NCBI GenBank assembly: GCA_947179155.2
Contig: OX359276.1
Coordinates: 44,515,953-44,579,952, forward strand
Reading direction: 5' to 3'
From: Hedera helix
Taxonomy: Eukaryota > Streptophyta > Magnoliopsida > Apiales > Araliaceae
Length of the DNA stretch: 64,000 bases
Shown here one piece after another: positions 1-11,240 of the stretch. The position numbers were made by a program, and so were the translations under genes. How positions within the stretch are numbered: the first letter of the stretch is position 1; the number at the start of each line of letters is the position of its first letter. Under the pieces are notes generated by a model. That model was not told the DNA's origin, searched no databases, and saw nothing but the letters and a program-made list of their open reading frames with translations.

Positions 1-63
1 AAAAATAGTTAATTTGACCATAAAAGTCAATAGATGACTTTTATCCTGGGACGGAGAAAGTAA
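1..63. mobile_element. Right end of a Stowaway-like MITE cut by the window edge
   Basis: GGGACGGAGAAAGTA near position 50-64 is the usual right terminus of Stowaway elements followed by the TA duplication. The left part lies outside the window. Confidence 0.45.
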
Positions 64-77
64 TATTTATTCTCTAA

Positions 78-683
78 GGTTATGTTTGTTTATAAAAATC
101 ATGTTTGAGATTAGATTATTCGTATTAATTTAACACTATGGACTATTATCCTGAAATATGATTCGTATGTTTGTCTAAAGTCTTATGGACTATTTTTTTT
201 AAATCATTTTTAAGGCTATTTATGAGGGATTATAATATTATATAATCCCGTGATGAATTTGTAATTAATAATCCCTTTCATTTTAAGCTATTAAAAAATT
301 TTATGGGACTAATAGTCCAACATCAAGGGACTAATAATCCTCCATCATAAGATAAAATAGTTCAAAGTAATGTTAAATTAATACAAATAGTCAAATTCCA
401 AATATATTTTTTACAAACAAATATAGCCTTGATTATTAGTCCCTTAAGTAATCCTATGAACTATTTTTTTTTATCATTCTTAAGATTATTTATATGGGAT
501 TATATAATCCTATAAAAAATTTGGGATTAATAATCTCCCTTATTTTAAGTTATTAAATAATTTTATAAGACTAATATTCCAATATTAGAAGATTAATAAT
601 CCATTGATTAAATAATATAAAATAATATTAAATTAATATAAATACTCCAATCCCAAGCATAATTTTTACAAAAGAACATAGCC
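78..683. mobile_element. AT-rich MITE with internal duplication
   Basis: It starts GGTTATGTTTGTTTATAAAA and ends in ACAAAAGAACATAGCC, roughly an inverted pair, with TAA on both sides (75-77 and 684-686). The right-end sequence TACAAACAAATATAGCC also occurs in the middle (about 410-427), and the GGACTATTATCC/GATTAATAATCC motifs recur, so the element looks like two nested or duplicated copies. A decayed relative lies at 47138-47487. Confidence 0.65.
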
Positions 684-686
684 TAA

Positions 687-2166
687 GTTTCACAAAAAAG
701 AGTTTATTTTTTATTTGTATTCCACTAAAAGAGTTCACACCTTTTAGTGATAGTAACATAAAAATTACACAATATCTTTAAGCTTGTCATCATAATTTCT
801 TTAGCATACCACACTATATCACTAACAACTTATTGTATTTAGGGAGGGGTATAAATGGAACAAACATATTATCCTTAATATTACTAAAGCTTGTAAATGG
901 GATTATTTTTTTCTTTCTTTTTTGGTCAAATGGGAGAGTAATATAGTTTAGCAGGTAGCTTACTAGAAAGGTAAGACGCAGCATAATTCAAATAAATATT
1001 CATGTGATTCTTCCACCTTTAAACAGTTGGTTTGCATACTTTTTGAATTCCTGGTTACTTGCAGCACTTCACAGGTTTCTAATGAAAGCTATGAAAACAG
1101 AACTACCTGATGATTTTCTCACAGAAGCCTGCCTGCCTATTCCCACTGATCAACAGAGGAGCCCAAGAATTGGTTGGTGGAGCAGCAAGCAAATGATTGA
1201 TTTTGAACACATCAAGTTGTGTTTCTTTTTGTGAAAGATGTTGATCAACCAACTATATACTTCCTCGGTACCAAAATAAAAGTAGCATCGACTTAAAATG
1301 TCATTCATACCCAATGCTTTTTTTTGTTCTTCATATTAAATTTAAAAATTATCAACTGCAAAAGAAAAATTTGCCAAAAAAGTAGAATCTAAATCTGTTT
1401 ACGATAAATTTTAATATGCATTTAATTAATAAAAAATAAAAGGTCAAATGCTGGGGATGATGGGAATAAGAGCATTATAAATAAAGGGAACTCCCCTGAA
1501 TTGCAGTACAAGGCAAGGCCAGATTTGGAACAAAAAAAAAAAAAAAAGAGGAAGAAGGATACAGGAAAAGAAGAAATATGGCTGCCATAAGAAAAGTTAA
1601 TAGCCCTTCAACTACAATGTTCATGTGGGTTATTTCAAGTTATAGGCAAGAGATGTTAGGTATAATTTGAAAGTAGATTTAAGTTGGGAGTTGGGTCCTA
1701 AATTCTTTGCATAGGACACTCCCACTAAATAATGAGAAATTATTTGGTGTCCGAGAGTTAATGAATAGTATGCTCTTTCTTCTCATATAACAGTGAAATT
1801 CACAAGAATTCCACCACTTGTGTATCCCTACCATTTGTATACTCCACTGTTATGTAAGAGAAAAGAATATACAGTTTATTTGCCACAATCATTTTGAAAC
1901 AAATACATTCCGTTTGAATTATTTTTGCAATCATTTTGATTTTTAAGACAAAAATAACCTTCTTTGCAGGGCGGAGAGAGAATATACAATCTAATGAGAC
2001 CGCAAAAATATAATAAATGGCTGTTTATTGATATACAAACACCTGCATATACATTGTATACTTGCAGCTTTACTTCTGGTCTCCTTTTTTTTCCCCACGC
2101 AAGAATTTTAATCACCACATCAAAAACTGAAAACTTGAAGACATGATAGGCGGTCTTTAATATCTA
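687..2166. other. Downstream region of LEC14B-like gene; no firm gene
   Basis: It includes the probable 3' UTR of the minus-strand LEC14B-like gene (reverse-strand AATAAA near 1872-1878). A 76-codon plus-strand open frame at 1004-1234 (contains TELPDDFLTEACLPIPTDQQ) looks less random than its surroundings, but it has no recognised relative. The rest is AT-rich, with an A-run near 1530. Confidence 0.5.
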
Positions 2167-5100
2167 TCATCTTTGGTTTCTGCCCTTGTCCGAAGGGGAT
2201 GGAGCTTCTTCATTCCCAGAGAATTCCCATTTGACAACATCCCCATCCCAAGCCGAGCTAACAAGCATCGGATAATAAGGGTGCCAACTACAATCTCTGA
2301 CTGTCGATTTATGGTGCCTAAGTTTTGCAACTTGGGCTCCACTCACCTAAATAGCAAAGTCACCATTATGAAAGAGTTAGAGAAGGATTTGCATGCAAAA
2401 GGACGCGGTGCTTATGCAGATCTACCTCAAAACCTATGGTGGGTTAAGAAATGTTTCCAAATACCTTTAAAAATGACCTTTAATTCGATGGACTGAGGGG
2501 GAAGGGGTAGATTTGGAAGGCCTTTGCCACCCAATATGTACGCAGAAAATATTACTACTATATTTTTCAAAACATCGAGACAAAGCTTTCTTGTATAATG
2601 ATCATCAAGTTACAGACTAAGGATATGCAAGAATTATGGATGCAGTAGGCTACAGTGCTATATACTTTATGCCATACTTAGATAAAGCGAATGAGCAGTT
2701 ACGAAATTAAATACTTACCAAATCATAGATATAAATGCAAGAATCATGAGATCCGGTGTAGACATACTTCTGTCCGGTGCTGTACAGTGTCATTCAAGAG
2801 ATACAAAGAAAGTTATTTTATAACACCGTAACTATTGTCAAATATTGCAAGAATATAAAATAGGGAGTAAAATAATAAAAAGGTAACTGCAGGTCAGATG
2901 TTCATAACCAAAGTATGACCCAACCATCTGAAAACAGAAATAACTTGAGTCTATTTGGACACAATGGAGTTGTTATCTCCCCAAACTACACCAGAGGGAG
3001 GACGAGACACAGGAAAGAAAGGTTTGTATAGCTTTAAAATTTTCCAATACATGGATAGGTAGGGCGAAGCAACGTGTTATAGAATGGGGGGTAATTGACC
3101 CTCGAAATATTTTGAAAATAATATTTTTTTTTAGGTGCAAAAGAGGGGGGGGAAAAAGAGAGTCAAGCATGACACAGTTGCACCAAAAGCGCCATGGGCA
3201 CTTTATAATATAGATAAGATACAACTTTGACCTACTTAAAAATAATTTATAAATTGAGGCCTCTATTTTGAATGTTATCAAATTACAATTCAGAATAGTT
3301 AGGAATTAAAAAGCTTCAAACAAATTATGGGTATTCATTTCATAAATTATTAAATTCCGAATACAAATATGCACATTACTATCGACCTCTATTCAACATT
3401 GTGCTTATAATTCATTATTAGCACCTTTTTCTCAGAAAACAACTTGGGGGGTTAAACAAAAAATATTACTCAAATTATCTTCGAACCTGGGAGAAAAACT
3501 TTGAATAGACTTTGAAGACTTTGACTAAATAATTAGATTAAAAAATCATAAAACAAAGTAACAAGTTCTACTGAAGGAGAGGTTTTGTTTAGAACTTACC
3601 TATAAACCGGCGAGAAATAGCAACGTATTAGAGTACGCAACACCGAATGTCCTTTATATGTTGCTACAGATTGATCACTTGGGTGCTTCAAATCCCTTGC
3701 TCGAGGTGGGTAATCCATCCATCTGTAATCCCATTCATAATTTTTAAATCCTGGATTGCTATAACATAAGGAAAAAGAGAATATCAGTTTGGCTCAACTA
3801 AGCTTCTAAAGCTGTTCAGCCTGAACAACTTTTAGAGAGAAACTGAATACATTTAGACAACTATACTAGACTAATTAGTCGCATCAAATAAATTTGGTTA
3901 AAACCGTAATACGAAAGTCGTTAGATTTTGACTAGATGGAAAACTTATACATGTATAAACATATGTGTGTGTATAGGATTAACCAAATGTTCATGTAAGC
4001 ATCACGAATACATTTTTAACTATAGCGCAGGCCGCTGAGCTATATTATAACTTGTAAACATAAATGAAAGAAGGATCTCATAGTTCCTATGGAAAGCCTG
4101 AAACTGGACATACCAATGATGACTAGAAGACATTTTCCGGATATCCCAAAGTTTAATGGTCTGATCTTTACCATTTGAAATTAAATATCGCCCATCTCCA
4201 CGGCTGTCAAGAAATGTAATACCTTCTAGATGTCCCATCAGGATCCCAGCTGGCTTTCCTTTTGCTCTAAAGCAGCGCCTGTCCCAAACCTGTACAGGGA
4301 ACAAAGAAGCTATCCTGAGTACCTTGTTTAAATAGGAAAAGGATATCATTACACCTTTTGAATCTATCACTCCTCAGTATGCCTATGTCTTATTAAGGCT
4401 ATAAAGTTTCACCCCAAAAACCCTAAAGTTGACAACCATAAATGGCAACTATTTTCCATCATTTACCACCACAATAATAATCAAATCCTCGCAAAATTTT
4501 CCATCTGTTCCATTTACAGCTTCGTACCATCAATCAAAAGGCACGAATGGGTTTTATTTCTCAGCATCATGGTCTACATTCAACCTTTTTCTCCTCCTCT
4601 AAATGCATCTTGAGTGGGTTTTTGGAGCCCCAGTTTCATGGGGAGAAAGCCATTTCTCTAGCAAACTGGACTAGAAAAAGTACACTAGCAATTTCAACCA
4701 AGTGCACTATCAATTTCAACCAAGTGCAGATATACTTAGAATTTAGATATGCTCATGCTATCTCGTTAAGAGATTATTGAGTCAGATAGCCAGGAAAAAA
4801 TTTCTTGTGTTAACAGGAATCATATTTTACATTTATCCATAGTAAATAGTGACCATGAATCCATACAATTCACAGCTAAAGTAACTAAGGAATAATTAAG
4901 AAATAAGGTTTTACCTTGCAGAGATTATCATCACTCCCAGAGTATATAAGATTCCCACTTTCATCAGCAAAAGATACAGTGTTAACATCAGACTACAACA
5001 AGAAACAAATGATTAGATTACTTTCTGACAATTGGAATTATGGAAAATAAATAAGACATCTATGATAGTTTTGCAGAAGCACGATTATCTAAGGTGAGCA

Positions 5101-8100
5101 TTGGAGTTCCTTCAACAAGCAAAGCAAAATTCTTTATCAAGCGGAGCAGGTGTAGTTTACATGACCGATATCATTGTATAAGGTACTTGAATGCGTATCT
5201 CATCCGATAAGCAGCCAAGTTAAATCTCCGTGCTGGAAATTCATCAAGTACATCATCACGCATACTTTGGTCACTTAGCTAGTGTAGAAAAACGCAATTT
5301 CCAGCGTATTGTTGCCCAAGAAAACAAAAAGAATCAACTCAACTGAGTCTCAGCAACAATCGAGCAGGAAAAGGTTTTTTGCCCAGCTCCTTGAGAAGAT
5401 ATAACTATAAAGTATTTGACAGTCCTAAATCTACATTTTCTCAGCTACAACCAGGATCTCATTTGTATTTGTGCTCAAAGATACAATCACTTGGCTAACA
5501 TGTAAATATGTAATGTGCCAAAACTGAAAGTATTTTTTTCTCCAACCACCAGCTTCTTTTTCTTTTCCTTATTTCAACAACTAGGTTAGCTGGAGTACTG
5601 CATCTTATTTCATAGCCCATGATTCATGAACAACCTGCTCATAAGGTCATAAAAGCAGAATTCCCTAGCCAATTTTTGTTCTCCACACAAAGTCGTGGCA
5701 TCACACATCAGGGGACCATAATCACTTACAAACTAAACTCATCATGAAAGAGAGATCCTATTGGAAAATTAGCTGACAAAAGGTTATATACTAGCAAAGC
5801 GCTTATGAAGCAACAAGCAATTACATTATGTATATCAATATTTTGAGATGATATTTCTTCAGTGAAATCACCTTTCAAAAGAAAACTTATTGCTTCAATA
5901 AAATAGCCACTTAATGAAGAATCAGTTCCAACTAGTAACACATAAAACAAACAATCATGAAAGATGGATTGGCACCGTGTGCGCTTCAATTCGAAGGGAG
6001 AGCTTATTTGCTTGAAGATCATAAACATAAATAGAATCGTCATTGCTTCCAGCAACAAGTTCTCGTCCATCTGTGGAAAATTTCACAGAAAAGATTCCAA
6101 AAGAGTATCCTCCAACATCATCAGCAGAAAATTCCAAACCATCATGGATATCCTGAAATATCAAACAGGCCAGACATGAACATCATAATATCATTAAAAC
6201 TAGCTACATCAAGCCTAAGCTTGATAGCAAATCATCCTAAAACATAGATTAAAATCTTAAAATCCTACCTCACATATAACCCCTTTCCTCGCGTGAAAGA
6301 ACAAATACCAAAAAGAAAGGAAAAAACATGCCTCAAACCTCAAACCGGATATCAAGCAGAGACATATTAGAGTGTAGAACCCCAGGACTTTGTAAAGGAA
6401 AAGAAGGCAATACTACCATCTTGTACTACCGACTACCAGTACAACTTGCTCCAAAAGCTTAACATGAAAACACTAAAAAATCTCCATCAAATGTTATCAT
6501 CTCCATGCAAAAAAGCACAAACAAACTACCAGACAAAGCATAAATATAATGAACATAATAACTGGATGGAGGCACAAATGCATGTGGGGAGACTAAGCCC
6601 AAGACCTTGTAGTATTAAGGACTAGAAACCATATCATTTAGAAACTTAAATCTCTATTAGAGAATGAATAAAAATAAGGATATCGAGCTACCACACATAC
6701 GGTTTCTCATCGCTTGGACTCCCTTTTGATGTGTGGCAAAACAAGAGAGAACAAAGATACGAAGAAAAAAAAAACATAGCAACAAGATGGGGAGCCAAAT
6801 GAAGATGGTGTGGCGTGGCTGGAAACTGAAACCTTATGGAATCAGAGTTCAGATACCATCTTATACAATTTGCTTCAAAAGTTTAAGCTGCCAAAGAAAT
6901 GGACCAAAAAATTGAGCGTAGCTGACCCATAAAATAAGTGTTTGATATATAATATTCCCAAATCATAAATTGGTCAAACCAACATAATAGGTTACCTATA
7001 ATACTAAACATAAACAAAACCTGCAGCGCATACCGTAATATTCATGAGACTCTGTTGCAGCAGATCCAACATTGATAATATGGATAATAGGGGACATAGT
7101 CGAATAAACCTACAAAAAACAGATATCCACATTAAAGTCAACCGGAATTCAGTAAAACAAATGTTATTGAACTTTAAGCTTTTACTGAATATTGAACTCG
7201 AACCAACAAGGCCTAAATTTACTCTTGAAGTGGTCAACCAGGGAATTAATAAGATCAAAAGAAAACAAAAGAAGAAGCATCCTGTACCAACTAAAAAACA
7301 TGTAGCGCAAAGAAGAAATTTTAAGTTTTTGGTATCTTGCAATTAGATGGCTTTGCCTAATTCGTAAAAAATAAAAAGAGTAAAAAAAAAGTTTAAAAAG
7401 TTTAAAAAATAGGTTGCTAAGATTAGAGATTAAAGATTTCATATCCGAAAAATAAATTTCAAGTCAGCACATTATCGCTTGCGCAAAGTAATCAAGAAAA
7501 AAAAAAGCTCTCCAAACTTGACTTTAAATGGACTAGTTAGATAAATGACTCATGCTAATCTATTGCAATGGCCTGCACTTGACTCAATTATCTTATTAGC
7601 TTTTTCAAATCATAAAAAAATAAAACTACTAAGGTGGACTATTCCATGGTCACTAGATAAATGAGCCAAATTTCAGCTTTATTCTAGAGCTCGCTGTATG
7701 GACATCTTGAGCTTGGGTAAGCCACTGTTTGACTCAACTCTAATCATTTACTCCCAATTAGTGCAGACTGTCACTGAGTTGAGGTGTTTTGTTAGTTTAC
7801 TTCACAATCCATGCTTCAGATTGATTAATTGTTAACTTGTCTGACTCTAGACTTCCCTTTCCTTCTTTGAAAAAAAATCACTATCTAATTTCTTGTAATA
7901 AGGGATGACATACAGAACCAGATATGGCTGTATAATGTATATATATTATGGAATAGCCTAACAGCGTAACTGTGTCACTAAGCATTTTCTGGAAGTTCTT
8001 TCATACAAGACCACCTTACAACTATCTGAAAGGAGAAAATTGCTTAGAGCTTGGCTTAGAGACAACATAACATTGACAGTCCTCAAACTGCAGGTGAACC

Positions 8101-9502
8101 AGTAAGCATGCCCAGTTAATAGATACTATCATACAATATTTTCTGAAAGTTCTTTCAAATACACGACCACCTTGCAAATCATACATAAAACTGAAAGGTA
8201 TAGAAATGTAAAAGATTAAACAAATAAATACAATATATATATATAAGGGACCGATTCATTGACAACGTTATAAAAAATGATCTACTTTTACAACAGATCT
8301 CAGTCGTCTATGTTGAGATCTAATGGTTAAAATAACCCTCGTCCGTAGTTTAGTTTACAGGAATCAGTAGTTTAATACTGCAGACGGTAATAAATGTCCA
8401 AAATATCCCCAATATTCAATTTGGTAAATATACCGTCCACAGTTTAATACTACGGACGGTAAAAAAAAAATTATCGTCCGCAATTTAATACTGTGGACGG
8501 GTAAAAAAAATAAAAATTACCGTCCGCAATTTAATACAGCAGACGGGTAAAAATAAAATAAAAAATTACCGTCCGCAGTTTAATACTACAGACATTAGAA
8601 ATTTTTTGACAGTATTAAACTGCGGATAACTTTATTCTCTAAAAATGACCTACTTTCTCTCTCCATATGAGTTCACTAATCAGAAAAGTAGTGTCCATAT
8701 GAACACTACTTTATCCTCAACAGTGTTATTTTAACTACTACTAATGCTGCATAAATTAATTAACGAATAATTTGCAATGTGTATGGACACTACTTTATCC
8801 TTAGCAGTGTGTATGAATCTTATTAAATCAAACACTGAGTGCGCACGTGACGCTCCAATCAATTCCAAATTGGAGATTTAGTAGGAACTCAATTCTGATG
8901 CTCCCTACAAGATCGGAATATTTTACAAGCATCAGTTGCCAGATCTTCGCAAGAATGCAAAAACACCTAATCCAGCAACTAGTGCAGCCCCTGCTGCAAC
9001 AACACTGTATGCAGAAACCCATGCTTCTGCTTGAACAAACCTCCAGACATAGGGCTCCTGCCACGTTGAGGAATCCCTGAATAATCTAGATGCAATCTTA
9101 ATCCCTGTTGAGAACAATCTCTAACAAGTTATTTTTTGTTCAGTGAGAAGTGATAAAACTAACAATTAACACTTTTTTAAAAACCTGATCTGATATGGTC
9201 ATCTGCTACTTCTCTAGTCCGGGGATGTTATTGTAGATGAAGAGAAGTAGTATCCATATGGAGAGAGAGAAGGTAGGTCATTTTTAGAAAATAATTTATT
9301 TTTTTTACCCATACGCAATATTAAATTGCGAATAGTATATTTACCATTAGGGGTATTTTAGACATTTATTACCATCTGCAATATTAAACTGCAAATTCCT
9401 GAAAACTAAACTGCGGACAAGGGTCATTTTAACCATTAGATCTCAGCATAGACGATTGAGATATGTATAGATCTTTTTTTACAACGTTGTCAATGGATCA
9501 GT

Positions 9503-9559
<57 letters not shown>

Positions 9560-10466
9560 CTTATGAGTGTGTGTGTTGAGAAAGCAAATTCACATGCGCA
9601 TTCAGTTAGCATAAAAGGTAGGTTCGATAGCTTACGAGATGTCGCTGATCTGGTGAAAGAGATGTATCAGTCACTGTCCATCGCAAGCTTTTGGCAAGAA
9701 TGTTCTTCTGAACTTTCCACCCTCTTTCTACATTGTAAATTTTGATGTGGCTTCCCTGTTTAACAAGATAAAAGTACATGTAATGACAAATTTCACTACC
9801 ACTACATATGGTTGCCCATTATAATAATTAAAATACAATAAAATCTAAAACATCTAAATCAAAATTATTGAAATACAGAGTAACTCTGGAGTTCGGCTTT
9901 GGTAGAGGTAAATTTTCCATTTAGAAAAAATAAAATGGCAAAGAGAAACCCTTTACATAATGAATAGAGAAATATGATTTAAATTTCCATAAATATTTCA
10001 GTTTCTCACGATAGAATGTAAATAATACCTGATATGCGACAACACAAAGAGAACCATCAACAGAAAATTGCGGTACATAAGCCCGGGTTTTCATTTGGTC
10101 TAGAACACACGGACTTTTTACTGGCAAATATGTACTAAGAATGTGACAACAATCAGATGATGAAAATCTCCCTCTTCCTGAATAATTACATTCTCTACCA
10201 GCTAGCATCTTCACAGTAGAAACAGGATACTCACGCTTCCCGGGAAGTATATGGCTCAAATTCTCATGGGGTGCTGATCTAAGCTTTGTGAGCTGGGCAA
10301 CTTCATGGTCCAAGAGATTCGTGGGTTTGATGGGAGAGGAATTTTCATCTATAACAGAGTTGGATGTCTCACTATCACAATATTCTGAATCAATTTCCAA
10401 TCTACTTAAAGCATATCCCAAATTATCATTGGTACTTCTCCGTCTCCAGGCTCTAAAGTAGTACAT
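2167..10466 (-). CDS. LEC14B: LEC14B/DCAF11-like WD40-repeat protein, frameshifted in exon 4
   Basis: Coding exons on the minus strand are 10466-10029, 9755-9636, 7109-7034, 6152-5976, 4992-4915, 4289-4114, 3758-3600, 2779-2719 and 2346-2167; all introns are GT-AG. The N-terminus (MYYFRAWRRRSTNDNLGYAL) and the WD40 segments match plant LEC14B, related to human DCAF11. Two WDxR boxes (WDRR and WDIR, exons 7 and 6 by protein order) are the type that contacts DDB1 in CUL4 ubiquitin ligases, so a substrate-receptor role is inferred. Exon lengths sum to 1465 nt, not a multiple of three. After TES in exon 4 the conserved L-x-N-I-T continues only in another frame, as if 2 nt were missing. The spliced frame then stops after about 214 residues, whereas adding 2 nt would give 488 aa, close to the usual length. 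It is either a recent null allele, a pseudogene or an assembly error. Other exons look intact. Confidence 0.9.
8247..9505 (-). mobile_element. Long-TIR non-autonomous DNA transposon carrying a gene fragment (Pack-type)
   Basis: The element sits in intron 3 of the LEC14B-like gene. Its left end (GGGACCGATTCATTGACAAC) and the reverse complement of its right end (AGGACTGATCCATTGACAAC) begin arms that match over about 200 bp. The match resumes further in at the CTAAAAATGACCTAC motif (left to about 8669, right from about 9239). The left arm also contains several copies of a short GTCCGCARTTTAATAC-type repeat. Between the arms lies exon-like sequence (see 8932-9235). No transposase is seen. The right end abuts a (CA)n(TA)n tract and the left end a TA tract, so a target-site duplication cannot be read. 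A Mutator-like origin is inferred from the long arms and cargo only. Confidence 0.75.
8932..9235 (-). pseudogene. Captured fragment of an unidentified gene inside the transposon
   Basis: On the minus strand an open frame of about 57 codons (9104-8932, ending in a stop) encodes a segment with a tryptophan-containing stretch followed by an Ala/Gly/Val-rich hydrophobic run and a short basic tail (FLRRSGN-stop). This resembles a C-terminal membrane anchor. It is preceded by a splice acceptor (CAACAG|GG). About 80 bp further upstream, a donor (ATCAG|GTTTT) ends another short open segment that encodes residues like EVADDHIRS. Retention of an intron-like 80-bp gap suggests the piece was taken from genomic DNA, not from an mRNA. 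I do not recognise the parent gene. The orientation is the same as the host LEC14B gene. Confidence 0.5.
9506..9560. repeat. (CA)n(TA)n microsatellite
   Basis: About 17 CA units followed by about nine TA units directly abut the right end of the gene-carrying transposon in LEC14B intron 3. Confidence 0.95.
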
Positions 10467-11120
10467 TTTTATTAACGCATAAGCATTAAAAACGCGCAGC
10501 CTTCAGCTCATCCAAGAATGGGTCTCAAATTTAAGAACCCTGCTAAAAAATCATAAATGTTACGACCCAAATGATATCATTCATACCCGTATATGAAATT
10601 ATGCATGTATGTATCTTAATCTTTCAAGTAAATGGATGATAACACCGCTAGATATATATCTTTTGTTAGAAAGACAAAATGATCGTTCATCAAATACGCT
10701 TGTCACTAATGACTAATTTGCAAGTTGTAACAGTTGAATTCGCCTAAAGTAAATAATTTCACATTCCAATACAAGCTAAAATTACATTATTCTCTCAGAC
10801 CAGTTGACCTTGACAACCTCAACTTATTTCATCTGAATTCTGTCTTTCCTTAATCACCATGAAACCTTATCCTCGTATTTTCTATCTCATTGTTATAAAA
10901 CCAAACAATATCAAACAGCACAGAAACTGATGAATGGATATAGATTAATTGGAAGAAAAAAAACACCCACCTCCATTAAAGGAAACAGCAAACAAAAATT
11001 GACCAAATATTCAGCACAAATCCACAGATAAATTCATACAATAATGAAACAAAAGAGGGAGGAGAAATTGATGGAATAATTGTAATAAATGATAATTTAT
11101 ATAGCTTCAAAATTTCTCAC

Positions 11121-11240
11121 CTTTTGATGCTGAGAAATAATCAGAAAACCAGCTCGATCTTTCTCTTTCGGAGATAAGTATGCAGATTGATTTCCCAGTA
11201 GCTTGTGAGAGGAGAATGGAAGCGCTCAGTAGACTTCCCG
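11121..11240 (-). other. 5' UTR exon of the LEC14B-like gene (approximate 5' end)
   Basis: On the minus strand the sequence reads AAAAG|GTGAG with the splice donor just below 11121. A matching acceptor (TTAGCAG) lies at 10540-10541, 73 nt before the ATG at 10466. This is the layout of a leader intron of about 580 nt. The upstream end is a guess from composition; the DNA above about 11260 turns into AT-rich intergenic sequence. Confidence 0.5.
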
